NCBI GenBank assembly: GCA_900542985.1
Contig: UQPQ01000002.1
Span: 1 to 64,000 of the forward strand
Source of the DNA: an uncultured Bacteroides sp.
Lineage (GTDB): Bacteria > Bacteroidota > Bacteroidia > Bacteroidales > Bacteroidaceae
Reading direction: 5' to 3'
Length of the DNA stretch: 64,000 nt
In this document: positions 9,145 to 17,838 of the stretch, piece by piece
How the letters are laid out: each line of letters starts with the position of its first letter
Position numbering within the stretch: position 1 is the first letter of the stretch
Notes under the pieces: model-generated
Told to the model about the DNA's origin: nothing
Databases searched by the model: none
What the model saw: only the letters and a program-made list of their open reading frames with translations
Made by a program: the position numbers and the translations under genes

Positions 9145-10539
9145 TTAACGAGTCAAAGCTGCATCAAGCACCGTAGCAATGTCCTTATCAGACGGACGAG
9201 CCGCATTAGCCGAGAGAATTCGTCCATCGGCACCCACGATAACAAAACGCGGAATGGAATTAATACTCATGTCTTCAAGGAATTTACTTCCGCTGTTTTT
9301 GTCGAAAATATAGTTGGGCCAGGCAGGTTGATCTTTGTCTATCTTCTTTTCCCAAGCTTTCCGGTCATCATCTTGCGAAATGCTAACAAAGACAATGTGC
9401 TCATTTTCTTTATATTGTTCCCATACTTTCTCAAAATAAGGTATTTCGTGGCAACAAGGAGCACACCACGTAGCCCAAAAGTCAATATAAGCTACCTTTC
9501 CACGGATGACATCGGCTAAAGTGGTACGGCTGCCATCACGTGCAATCAAGATAGGATTCCCTGGCAAAAGATCTCCATCTTTAATGCGCTGGGCACGTTC
9601 GGCCAACACCTTTTCAATATTCTCCACTATGCGCGGTGCCTTGGCCAATTGGGGTGCAATGGCTGTCTGGAATTCATGAATGGTACTATCAGACGGTTGA
9701 TACATGAGAAACATGTTACACAACGTGTTGATAAGGCTTTTCTTGTTGCTTTCGTTAGTCAGCACACTATCCACTCCTTTTACCTGACGTGCAAAGAAAT
9801 CTTCCAAATCAACGCACTCACCGGTATTTACACCCAAATCGGCATTGTTATACCAATAGTTAAGCAACCCGCTCAGGCGGGTGATGTCGGCATTCGGATC
9901 GATGGTGGCAATAATTGAATCACTTTGCAGCTTATTGTCAGTCTGATTCATCATGCGCTCCAAGGCCAGATTCTGAAGGAGATAATATTTATAAGTGGCA
10001 TCGGCCAATTGACGATATCTGGCACGAACTTCACTGTCAATCACTCCGTCCAAAGCTTTTTCTACAGTTTCTCGGCTTTTTTCCAGACGTGTGTTCCATT
10101 CGGCCACATCAAAAGGATGGTCAGGCGTAGGCTTGAAGGCCCAAGGAGAAAAAGTGTGATATAAAGTATTGAGAAAAGTACAACGGTCAGTATTATCCCC
10201 CCTGAAGGTAACATTCTCTCCATCAATAGCAATGTGAGTAGAACAGCCTTCTTTTACATAGGCACCATAAATATCTTGCCCTACGTAAATAAAGAGGTCG
10301 GCCTCACCGCCTTCCAATTTGGGGTTGTAGATAAAAGAACCAGTTGAATCTGTAGTCAATTCTTCCACGTAGTTATCTCCCAGATAATCGTAAACGAGAG
10401 TAATTCTGGTGGGTTCAGTCACGTTCAGGATTCCTTCCAGCAAGGGTGAATCAGCCTTACGGGTACAACCTTGTCCAAGTACCGCTGTCAATACCAGCAA
10501 AAGCACCTGTTTCAGGTAATGAATAATAGCTTTGTTCAT
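9145..10539 (-). CDS. TlpA-like thioredoxin-fold lipoprotein
   Basis: 464 aa. The N-terminus carries a lipobox (LGQGC, predicted lipidated Cys25), so the protein is anchored in the envelope. Residues 30-115 look like the small beta domain often found ahead of TlpA domains in Bacteroidetes (DUF4369-like). A helical middle follows, and residues about 325-464 form a TlpA/AhpC-type thioredoxin domain with the active site FWATWCAPC and a cis-proline segment SIPRFVIV. These proteins reduce or rearrange disulfides in the periplasm. In this operon it may keep a cysteine-containing ligand or the SusC/D partners reduced, which is inference. It lies between the regulator and susC in one transcription direction. 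Confidence 0.88.
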   Translation of the reverse strand: MNKAIIHYLKQVLLLVLTAVLGQGCTRKADSPLLEGILNVTEPTRITLVYDYLGDNYVEELTTDSTGSFIYNPKLEGGEADLFIYVGQDIYGAYVKEGCSTHIAIDGENVTFRGDNTDRCTFLNTLYHTFSPWAFKPTPDHPFDVAEWNTRLEKSRETVEKALDGVIDSEVRARYRQLADATYKYYLLQNLALERMMNQTDNKLQSDSIIATIDPNADITRLSGLLNYWYNNADLGVNTGECVDLEDFFARQVKGVDSVLTNESNKKSLINTLCNMFLMYQPSDSTIHEFQTAIAPQLAKAPRIVENIEKVLAERAQRIKDGDLLPGNPILIARDGSRTTLADVIRGKVAYIDFWATWCAPCCHEIPYFEKVWEQYKENEHIVFVSISQDDDRKAWEKKIDKDQPAWPNYIFDKNSGSKFLEDMSINSIPRFVIVGADGRILSANAARPSDKDIATVLDAALTR

Positions 10540-10656
10540 GTGTCAAAAATTTTAATTATTTTCTATCATTTTCCAACAAAATAACAGAAAAACGGCACAA
10601 ACTCAAAGCCTTATATTTTCGTGATTCATCAATTTGACGGATAAAGAAAAAGAATA

Positions 10657-12351
10657 CTACATTCCTTTCAGTTGCGAACGGTAACAAGCCGGCGTCATGC
10701 CGGTACCAGACTGGAAACAGGTATAAAATGTTGAAAGCGAACTGAACCCCACTTCAGCAGCTATCTGCTTCAACGGCTTATTGGCAGCCAAATCTGAAAT
10801 TTCAACAATAGCTTGGCGAATACGATATTCATTGACCAGTTGTGTGAAACTTTTCCCTGTAGTCTCATTAATTGCTTTTGACAGATAAGTACGGTTTGTA
10901 CCCAAACGGTCAGCCATGGAGCCGACAGTAAGAGAAGGGTCTGTAAACAACTGTTCTTCTATCATCAACGTTGTGAAACGCGACATCAAATCATTCAGCT
11001 TATTGGTGAGGGCAACAGAAGCCTGCCCGTCCTGCCTCATCTTGTCCATCTGCGCCAATAACATTTTTTCCCGATGCAGACATTCCCGGTTTTGTGATAC
11101 AATGGCATTGTACAACTGTATTTTCTTTCGATAGAAAAAGCAAATCAGGCCCAATGCTACGAACACCGCCGCCAGTATGCAAGTCAAAACAACAGTGCGG
11201 TAACGATTATTCAAAATAACCAATTGCTGTTCACTGATTTGCTGTTCACGTGAGTAAATGTCATGCTTAATACGTGCTTCCTGAGTGGCCCGTTCACGTA
11301 CCTCATCAAACAGACGGTCTTGATAACCCATGTATTCCAACGTACATTCCAGTGCCTTTCCTGTCTGCCCAGCCTCACGGTAACACAAAGCCAGTTCTTT
11401 CAGCAGGCGTCTCTTATGAATGGGTATACCGCTGTCATCCACATGGCCAAGCGCATATTCCAAAACCTTGATAGCATTTTTCACCCGATTGTCTGCGCGC
11501 AACAGACGGGCGTATTCCAGATAAACTATCGTAATGGTAGAAGCCGACGTAGTGGGAAAGTTCTCCATAGCCTGTGAATAAAATCCGTAGGCCTTATCTG
11601 TTTCTCCATACTTGGCGTACAACATGGCTTGCAACAGACAAATATCCGACTTAGTTCCGAACCCCTGAGTGGTATGCATCTGGCAAACAGCCTCAATAGC
11701 CATACGAGCCGGACGCAAACTGTCAGAAGCTAAATAGTAAAGAGCAGTATTCATTGTCCCATAAAAAAGGGGAATGGGTTCTTTGATCTTGTGTGCAATG
11801 TCTACAGCCTCTTCAGCATACACAAGTCCGGAAAAATCGTTACGCATGAAGTAAGCCCCCGATATGTTGGACAATATCATAGCATACTGCCGGCGATTAC
11901 CCGTGTACTTAGCCTCATCCAAAGCCTGAAAATAATAAGAGATAGCTGTATATATGTCATCATAGGCAAACATAGCATAGTTGCCAAACCCATTCAGTAT
12001 TAGCATCAAAGCTTCATGGTTATGATACTGCATTGCCAAAGCCCGTGCTGTCTCCAAATGTGTATAACCTTCAGTACTCAGCCTTGATTCCGTATTGACC
12101 AATCCCAGTATCAAATGGCCATACAGTTGTCCGCAGACACGGTCGTTCTGAAGTTCCCCCAATTCCAGCAAGCGTTGACCGTATTTTCGAGCCAGAGCAG
12201 TATTGCCGTGGTATAGATAATGAAAAGCCGCTTCACGCAGCCTCTCCTTGTCAGCAGGTAGCACTTCGGTATCCCGTACCGAAAGAGTATCTGCAACAGC
12301 CGACAAGGATAAAATCCACAACAAGAATATCAAAATGAAGCGTATCGGCAT
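10657..12351 (-). CDS. Membrane-bound TPR / AraC-type HTH transcriptional regulator
   Basis: 564 aa from the chosen start. An upstream in-frame ATG at 12414 would give 585 aa, but the start at 12351 begins a clean signal peptide (MPIRFILIFLLWILSLSAVA). Layout: signal peptide; TPR-like helical repeats in the periplasm (about residues 40-370); one membrane helix (VVLTCILAAVFVALGLICFF); a cytoplasmic coiled coil; and a C-terminal AraC-type HTH (DRLGTNRTYLSKAINETTG, then KQIAAEVGFSSLSTFYTCF, ending near GMTPACYRSQ). Such proteins sense a periplasmic cue and bind DNA directly from the membrane. It stands first in the block with TlpA, SusC and SusD and probably controls them; the inducer is unknown. 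Confidence 0.88.
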   Translation of the reverse strand: MPIRFILIFLLWILSLSAVADTLSVRDTEVLPADKERLREAAFHYLYHGNTALARKYGQRLLELGELQNDRVCGQLYGHLILGLVNTESRLSTEGYTHLETARALAMQYHNHEALMLILNGFGNYAMFAYDDIYTAISYYFQALDEAKYTGNRRQYAMILSNISGAYFMRNDFSGLVYAEEAVDIAHKIKEPIPLFYGTMNTALYYLASDSLRPARMAIEAVCQMHTTQGFGTKSDICLLQAMLYAKYGETDKAYGFYSQAMENFPTTSASTITIVYLEYARLLRADNRVKNAIKVLEYALGHVDDSGIPIHKRRLLKELALCYREAGQTGKALECTLEYMGYQDRLFDEVRERATQEARIKHDIYSREQQISEQQLVILNNRYRTVVLTCILAAVFVALGLICFFYRKKIQLYNAIVSQNRECLHREKMLLAQMDKMRQDGQASVALTNKLNDLMSRFTTLMIEEQLFTDPSLTVGSMADRLGTNRTYLSKAINETTGKSFTQLVNEYRIRQAIVEISDLAANKPLKQIAAEVGFSSLSTFYTCFQSGTGMTPACYRSQLKGM

Positions 12352-12535
12352 AGTAAAACAGTAAAAAAAAGGTTCTTTTAAAACAAAGTAAAGCAAATTA
12401 TCTGAAACAGCCAATTTTTGATGACAGTTCTGTCTATTTCATACACTTTAAATGGCATCATAATATATATAATTTTCTTAAAAACCTATTTTCCAACATC
12501 ATACGAAATCATCTGATATTATAAGAATTCTTGAA
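12352..12535. other. Promoter region of the HTH regulator, AT-rich
   Basis: About 180 bases between the regulator start and the right att-like repeat. No exact TAnnTTTG box was found on the minus strand. On the island model this is the right inner end of the element. Confidence 0.4.
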
Positions 12536-12558
12536 TCGACTTTCTCCAGCTCCACGAA
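12536..12558 (+). repeat. Right att-like direct repeat (ssrA 3'-end copy)
   Basis: Reads TCGACTTTCTCCAGCTCC followed by ACGAA, matching ssrA bases 3783-3805 at 21 of 23 positions. The rest of the tmRNA is absent upstream, as expected for the displaced 3' fragment left by site-specific integration. Confidence 0.65.
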
Positions 12559-12566
12559 TGGAAAAT

Positions 12567-12611
12567 GAGACTATTTCAAGATAAGCTTGAGATGGTCTCT
12601 TTCTTTTTTTA
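12567..12611 (+). terminator. Orphan plus-strand terminator after the ssrA 3'-end copy
   Basis: Stem GAGACTATTTCAAG / CTTGAGATGGTCTC (with G-U pairs) and loop ATAAG, followed by TTTCTTTTTTT. It closely resembles the hairpin after mdh (36155-36194), and the change GAGAC/GTCTC to GAGGC/GCCTC is compensatory. No plus-strand gene ends here today, so it may be the original ssrA terminator. Confidence 0.7.
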
Positions 12612-12810
12612 TTTCAGACCGGATTAGTGGTTTTATATACACTTCTAAAACATACTCATTATCTGTAATATGAATTTATGATTCCTTTTACGGATTTAAA
12701 CCGACGACGTCGGATGCACAATCGGCGACGTTGAATATACAGCCGACAACGACAACTCTACAGCCAACGACGACAACTAAAGCATCCGACACTCATCATC
12801 GCCTTTTCAT
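12567..12810. repeat. Dispersed repeat copy A (hairpin plus 21-nt units)
   Basis: Homologous to 36155-36417. After the hairpin come about 100 loosely similar bases, then a core at 12698-12803 made of degenerate 21-nt units (consensus near CCGACGACGTCGGMTRTACA). Both copies have four units in the same phase and share a tail TCCGACA-TCATCAT-GCC. No start codon precedes the open frame in the units, and a TAA stands directly in front of them here. Confidence 0.7.
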
Positions 12811-12869
12811 ACTGTATCCATCAGGAAATAATCACTTTTCCTATCCGAATCCGAGCTAAAACATAACCA

Positions 12870-12919
12870 TAAAAAAATCCGACAGACAGCCCACTAAAGC
12901 AGACTGAGACTGTCGGATT
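12870..12919 (-). terminator. Terminator of the DUF5107/MFS operon
   Basis: Stem AATCCGACAG / CTGTCGGATT with a 24-base loop. On the minus strand it is followed by a run of seven T, 21 bases past the DUF5107 gene stop. Confidence 0.85.
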
Positions 12920-12939
12920 CCCCTATAACTATATCGACC

Positions 12940-15900
12940 TTATCTTATTAAACTACCAAAAGCCATAATACCTTGATGATTAATATCAATATTCTCCAAA
13001 GATTGAAGCAAAGCCAGCGATTTGTCTTTCAATCCCAATCCACAGTAACCAAGAGCCATCATGTACTTACAGTGAATGATATTGCGAACCTCCAAGTCGT
13101 CTTCCCAAATCAAAAGATCGGGCAAAGACACCGCAAAGTAATCCAACTTCACTTTATCGAACAGATGCTTTTCTCCATAAGATGTCAATTTGTGGAAACG
13201 ACCTTTAGCCTCATCAGTTCTACCCAGTTTCATTAATGCCAATCCCTGATAGAAAATCTTATCCGGTTTAGCATCGTTATAATACAGGGCTGCAGCAGGT
13301 TCTGTAGGACCGAGTGTAGCCTTCTCCCAGCATTCTTTGGCTTTCTCTTTCTGCCCCATTGCATCGTAGGCACATCCCAGGAAATAATAAAAATCGTTTT
13401 CCTGTGCACCATATAGTTTACCTTCTCCCAGATGATGAGGATAGACCAGACATTCTTCCAGCAACTGAACAGCTTCTTCGTTTCTTCCTTCTTTCAAGGC
13501 AAGTTTAGCCAGTTCAACACGGGCAAACTGATATTGTGCAGGTACTTTTCCTTCTCCCCCTTCCCATGGATGGAAGATATGAGCATCCAATAAAGTCTTT
13601 GCCTTTTCGTATACACCAGTCTGGTTCAACAAAGTAATTTCTTCCAGCACCAAGTCATCACGCTGCGCAATCAATGCCGGATACTGCTGCAAGAAAGCCA
13701 GACGTTCCGCGTGCGGACGCTGCATTCTCTTATAAAGCTGATCGAGCTCCATCAAGATTCTGGCATCTGTTTCATCCAAACGGAATGCTTTTTCCATACA
13801 TTCCAATGCTTTTTCTGCCTGATGCTGCTTGTTGAAGTAAACCAACGCCAAGTTTCTCCATACGGTTGGGAAAGAAGCATCCAAAGTTGCAGACTTTTCC
13901 CAGTATTCTGTTGCCAAATCGTACTGACGCTTGTCATAATACAGGTTACCCAAATAATAAGGAGCTCTTGCGTCTTCCGGATTCTTTTCCATAGCACACT
14001 GAAGCGCAAGGATTGCTTCCAGACGGTTAGGGAAACAATAGTCCGGACAAGCAGCTACTGCTTTTGCAAAGATAGCATCTGCACCTTCCAAGCCTCCTTC
14101 TTCCAGGCACCATCCCCAGTAATAATAAGTCATCGGAGTAACAGCATTTTCAGAAGAAGCAATATTCCACAACGAAGCCGCTTCTGTCCAGCAGCCAGCG
14201 CCACAGTAATCCAAAGCAATTTCATCATAGTTGTGTGCTTCGCCACGCATCAGTTCTTTCAAAACCTGCAAGTCGGCTACATCCCCTGTCAGAAGGTATT
14301 TTTCATAACGGCATCCGAAGTTGAACTTATCAATATCCAGAGAATCTTCAATCAAACGCAGCGCATCTTCTTTTCGTCCCATCTTACGGAGAATTGCAGC
14401 TTTCAAAGCTCTGGCCTTATGATGATGCCAGTTGCGAATCAATGAACGGTCAATTTCATCCAGTGCATCTTCCAGACGACCCTGCATCAATGAAATCTGT
14501 GCACAGGCAAAATAGCCGGCATCCTGCCATGCTGCATTCCAGCATGATTTATAGAAACGTGCATAAGCTTCATCCATACGTCCCTGATATTTCAATGCCA
14601 GACCCAGGTTGTAAATAGGTTCGCCATCGTACGGGTTCGGATTGCGTTTCTGCAATGTCTTTACTGCAGTCAACAAATACTGTTCAGCACGTTGGAAACG
14701 TCCTTTACGGATGTACCACAAACCAAGCGCATTGTTGTTGCGTACATCAATCGGATCGCGACGCAACGCTTCTTCATAATACTCAACCGGATTATAAGTT
14801 GCATGACGGTACTGTTCCAAATGCAAACCAGTGAGATACAACTGTTCTGTTGTTTTTATTTCTTCAGGCAACAGGGCTGCTTCCGCTGCATCCGGAATAG
14901 GTTTCACTTCGTCCGGCTCTGCATGCCAGTACAAAAGTTCTTTTGCACCTGCAGTAACAACCAGTTCCAGACGTGTGAATTGCTCTTCGCCTACTGCTAC
15001 CGTTTCGTTCAAAAGTTCTTCCGGAGTAATGGTTACTTCTTTCTGATAGTATACAGTTCCATCTTCTCCTCTCAAAGTAACGACTACCTGCTGACGTGAA
15101 GTAGCAAAGATTTTAAAGCATACTTGTCCTTCGCCTGCCGGTTCAATATTCATCAGCAAATCTTTGGTTGCATTTTTTACAACACCCAGTTCTCTATAAG
15201 GCAAGAAGTATTGTACGAAACTCTTTTCTTCATAAGGCTGCAACCAGGTGAAGTCTGGCTGGTTTTCAGTATATACTCCAGCCATCAGCTCGATATAAGG
15301 TCCGTCTTCGTCGGTCAGGTTACGGTCCCATGCCCGTCCGAAGTCTCCGTTCCCCCATGTCCACTGTTTCTTTCCCGGAGAAATATGATGGCTTGCCACA
15401 TGCAACATTCCGGCCTGTGTATCGTTTTCATAACCTCCTTCGAAATCAAAACGAGAATTTACTGCCATATACGAAGTTGGCACTTTGATATTCTTATAAT
15501 TGGAAATATCTACTCCGGCAGAGTAGTCCATTTTATAATAAGTCCCTGTAGCGATAGGGAAGCTTGATACGGCACGTTTTCCGTGGTCGAACACTGCATT
15601 GATATCGGGTGGGAATACGCTCTGATAATAATCGTTGACAGCTACTGCCGGATTAGCCCACCAAAGGAAAGTCTGAGGAACTTCAGTACGGTTGTAGAGT
15701 ACTCCCTTGATTTCCAGAAAAGCATGTCCCGGACGCAAAGTAAATCCAGCCATACCTTTCTGATGGAACATCCGTTCCATTTCGTTTACCCATACAGTTA
15801 CACTACCATCGGCATTTTCTTCAATTGTAGTATCTACCGGCATGTATGTACTGGGACGATGGTGCTGCGGCCAGTTGAATTCAATACCTCCCGAAATCCA

Positions 15901-16221
15901 TGGCCCGGCAAGTCCAACCAAAGCCGGTTTAATCACATGGTTATAATAAATAAAATGCCGTTGTTTGATTTTATCGTATGCCATCTGCACACGTCCGCCC
16001 AACTCCGGCAAAATCATTATCTTGATATACTCATTTTCTATAAAAACAGCATTATATTCCTTATCTACTTTTTCATTGGCAATTGATTCGATAACTGGAT
16101 AAGGATATACCACTCCGCTACTTCCCTGATATACACGTTTTTCAAGGAAGATAGGATTTTTTTCAGGCTTTCCGACTTCATAGGTAGGAATTACAACCTT
16201 TTCTTTCCATGCTTTTACCAT
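12940..16221 (-). CDS. DUF5107 domain protein with C-terminal TPR repeats
   Basis: 1093 aa, probably cytoplasmic (no signal peptide). The first 350 residues match my memory of DUF5107, with segments such as IMILPELGGRVQMAYDK, GLAGPWISGGIEFNWPQHH and LEIKGVLYNRTEVPQTFLWW. The PELGGRV stretch and aromatic, His-rich pocket recall galactose-mutarotase-like sugar-binding folds, so a role in handling a sugar or glycoside is plausible. About residues 440-1090 are tandem TPR units, for example NPYDGEPIYNLGLALKYQGRMD and APYYLGNLYYDKRQYDLATEYW in abbreviated form. It follows the sugar symporter gene by 81 bases in one operon, with a divergent AraC gene. The exact reaction is not known to me. Confidence 0.8.
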   Translation of the reverse strand: MVKAWKEKVVIPTYEVGKPEKNPIFLEKRVYQGSSGVVYPYPVIESIANEKVDKEYNAVFIENEYIKIMILPELGGRVQMAYDKIKQRHFIYYNHVIKPALVGLAGPWISGGIEFNWPQHHRPSTYMPVDTTIEENADGSVTVWVNEMERMFHQKGMAGFTLRPGHAFLEIKGVLYNRTEVPQTFLWWANPAVAVNDYYQSVFPPDINAVFDHGKRAVSSFPIATGTYYKMDYSAGVDISNYKNIKVPTSYMAVNSRFDFEGGYENDTQAGMLHVASHHISPGKKQWTWGNGDFGRAWDRNLTDEDGPYIELMAGVYTENQPDFTWLQPYEEKSFVQYFLPYRELGVVKNATKDLLMNIEPAGEGQVCFKIFATSRQQVVVTLRGEDGTVYYQKEVTITPEELLNETVAVGEEQFTRLELVVTAGAKELLYWHAEPDEVKPIPDAAEAALLPEEIKTTEQLYLTGLHLEQYRHATYNPVEYYEEALRRDPIDVRNNNALGLWYIRKGRFQRAEQYLLTAVKTLQKRNPNPYDGEPIYNLGLALKYQGRMDEAYARFYKSCWNAAWQDAGYFACAQISLMQGRLEDALDEIDRSLIRNWHHHKARALKAAILRKMGRKEDALRLIEDSLDIDKFNFGCRYEKYLLTGDVADLQVLKELMRGEAHNYDEIALDYCGAGCWTEAASLWNIASSENAVTPMTYYYWGWCLEEGGLEGADAIFAKAVAACPDYCFPNRLEAILALQCAMEKNPEDARAPYYLGNLYYDKRQYDLATEYWEKSATLDASFPTVWRNLALVYFNKQHQAEKALECMEKAFRLDETDARILMELDQLYKRMQRPHAERLAFLQQYPALIAQRDDLVLEEITLLNQTGVYEKAKTLLDAHIFHPWEGGEGKVPAQYQFARVELAKLALKEGRNEEAVQLLEECLVYPHHLGEGKLYGAQENDFYYFLGCAYDAMGQKEKAKECWEKATLGPTEPAAALYYNDAKPDKIFYQGLALMKLGRTDEAKGRFHKLTSYGEKHLFDKVKLDYFAVSLPDLLIWEDDLEVRNIIHCKYMMALGYCGLGLKDKSLALLQSLENIDINHQGIMAFGSLIR

Positions 16222-16302
16222 TATATTGTATTCTTTTTAAAATTTATTTTTCAAGTTTCAACCGGAGCAGTCAGTTGTCAGACAATACCGTTCCCATCTT
16301 AT

Positions 16303-17700
16303 TTAATGTTTTGTTTTATCAACCAGTTCTTCCTCCAGCATTTCCAGTGATTTTCCCTTTGTTTCGGGCAAAACACGAAGGAAATATAGAAAACCTACCA
16401 GGCAAATGGCTGCATAAATCCAGAAGGTACCGTAGCTGCCTAATGCATGGTTAAGTAAAGGGAAGGTATAAGTCAGCGTAAAGCTTCCTACCCACAAGGC
16501 AAATGTGGCAGTAGCTACGGCTACAGCACGTACTCTGTTCGGGAATATTTCGGCCAACAAAACCCAGGTTACAGGGCCCAACGACATGGCATAACAAGCA
16601 ATGGCCAAAACGACTAAAACGACCATAAAGAATCCGCTGACCTGAAAGAAATAGCAAGTGCCAAGAATCAGATAAATACCAGCCAGTCCACCTGCCCCCA
16701 AGAGCATCAGAGCTCTGCGTCCCAAACGGTCGACTGTATAAATGGCCACAATCGTAAAGATTACATTTGCTACTCCTGTCACAACAATATTGAACAGAAC
16801 ATCACCCAACGAATATCCTGCCGACTGGAAGATCTCCTGTGCATAATTGAAGATAACATTGGTACCACTCCATTGCTGGAATACTGCTACAATAACTCCC
16901 AGCATCAGTACCTTACGGAACGGACGGCTAAACAGCAAACGTAATCCTCCCTGTGATTGCTGTCCTTCTACTGTACTCTCCATTTGCTCCAGTTCATGAA
17001 AAGCATATTCCTTACCTCCAATACGTGTTAAAACCTTTCTTGCTTCATTACTTTTTCCCTTCATAGCCAGCCATCTTGGACTTTCTGGAATAAAACAAGA
17101 CAACAGGATAAATATTACAGCAGGGAAAGCAGCTCCCCAAAACATCCATCTCCATCCCATCTGCCCGTTCCACGAAGCACAGATATCTGCTGCAGTAAAT
17201 GTTTCCGGTATCGGATCAGCAATCTGCCAGTTTGCAATCTGAGCTGCCAGAATCCCCAATACAATAGTCAACTGATTGAGAGAAACCAAACGTCCTCGTA
17301 TCGCGGTAGGAGCAACTTCTGCAATATACATAGGCGACAAACCTGAAGCGATACCGATACCTATTCCACCCCAAAAACGTGCTACAAGAAACCAGATAAA
17401 ACTGGAGAAAGCACCGGTAGCATAAGCCGAAAAGAAAAAAATAAGCGCAGAAACAAGCAGTAACGGCTTGCGGCCGTAACGGTCGGCCATCATACCGGAA
17501 ACCATTGCTCCTACCAAACAGCCAAGTAAAGCAATGCTCATTGCTAACCCCTGCATGGAAGGATTATCGGCTATATCAAAGTACAATTCATAAAAAGGTT
17601 TTGCGCCTCCGATTACCACCCAGTCGTATCCGAAAAGAAGACCTCCCATAGCAGAAACCAGACAAATAAAATAGACAAATCGCTTATTATACGTTTTCAT
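16303..17700 (-). CDS. Sugar:H+ symporter, MFS sugar porter family
   Basis: 465 aa with 12 predicted membrane helices. Sugar-porter signatures are all present: GGLLFGYDWVVIGGA in helix 1, DRYGRKP and DRLGRRA in the two loop 2/3-type positions, RFWGGIGIGIASGLSPMYI then EVAPTAIRGR, PESPRWL after helix 6, QQWSGTNVIFNY in helix 7, and PETKG at the C-terminus. It resembles XylE-type proton symporters, which import pentoses or hexoses across the inner membrane. The substrate is not fixed by these motifs. It is the first gene of the operon with the DUF5107-TPR protein, and the divergent AraC gene is the likely regulator. Confidence 0.93.
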   Translation of the reverse strand: MKTYNKRFVYFICLVSAMGGLLFGYDWVVIGGAKPFYELYFDIADNPSMQGLAMSIALLGCLVGAMVSGMMADRYGRKPLLLVSALIFFFSAYATGAFSSFIWFLVARFWGGIGIGIASGLSPMYIAEVAPTAIRGRLVSLNQLTIVLGILAAQIANWQIADPIPETFTAADICASWNGQMGWRWMFWGAAFPAVIFILLSCFIPESPRWLAMKGKSNEARKVLTRIGGKEYAFHELEQMESTVEGQQSQGGLRLLFSRPFRKVLMLGVIVAVFQQWSGTNVIFNYAQEIFQSAGYSLGDVLFNIVVTGVANVIFTIVAIYTVDRLGRRALMLLGAGGLAGIYLILGTCYFFQVSGFFMVVLVVLAIACYAMSLGPVTWVLLAEIFPNRVRAVAVATATFALWVGSFTLTYTFPLLNHALGSYGTFWIYAAICLVGFLYFLRVLPETKGKSLEMLEEELVDKTKH

Positions 17701-17727
17701 GTAACTAGATAATTAATTTTAACAGGA

Positions 17728-17735
17728 CAAAAGTA
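17728..17735 (-). promoter_or_regulatory. -7 promoter box for the sugar symporter operon
   Basis: TACTTTTG on the minus strand, fitting TAnnTTTG. It implies a transcript start near 17720, about 20 bases before the ATG. A -33 box is not evident, in keeping with activator dependence. Confidence 0.4.
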
Positions 17736-17801
17736 GAGAGTAAAAGAGAGGTAAAAAATAGAATCTTTTCAAGAAAACATGGACAATCTTATTTTTCTAT
17801 A

Positions 17802-17809
17802 TATATTTG
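17802..17809 (+). promoter_or_regulatory. -7 promoter box for the divergent AraC gene
   Basis: TATATTTG fits TAnnTTTG. A start near 17816 leaves a ~23-base leader to the ATG at 17839, which favours that start over the Met codon at 17908. Confidence 0.4.
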
Positions 17810-17838
17810 TCACTGTAACTATGTAAGGGCAAAAACAG

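Larger units (their letters stand above)
3806..12558. mobile_element. Probable genomic island inserted at ssrA (SusC/SusD cargo, no integrase)
   Basis: An 8.75-kb segment bounded on the left by the intact ssrA 3' end and on the right by a direct, 21/23-identical copy of that end. The right copy is followed by a plus-strand terminator hairpin (12567-12611) although no plus-strand gene precedes it, as expected if it is the displaced original ssrA 3' end with its own terminator. The cargo is four minus-strand genes: HTH regulator, TlpA-like lipoprotein, SusC, SusD. No integrase, excisionase or transfer gene is present, so the element is either a decayed island or one mobilised in trans. The island reading is an inference from the repeats. 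Confidence 0.55.

Noticed and set aside
12531..12611. A second complete tRNA or tmRNA gene
   Set aside because: Only the last ~20 bases resemble ssrA; the T-arm 5' half and the rest of the fold are missing.
12698..12803. The 21-nt units as a CRISPR array or tandem gene fragment
   Set aside because: Units are directly adjacent and degenerate with no spacers, and no cas genes are present. A coding role lacks a start codon, with a TAA just before the units in copy A.
13711..14445. 244-codon plus-strand ORF
   Set aside because: Antisense to the TPR part of the DUF5107 gene; biased codons there leave the other strand open. No domain seen.
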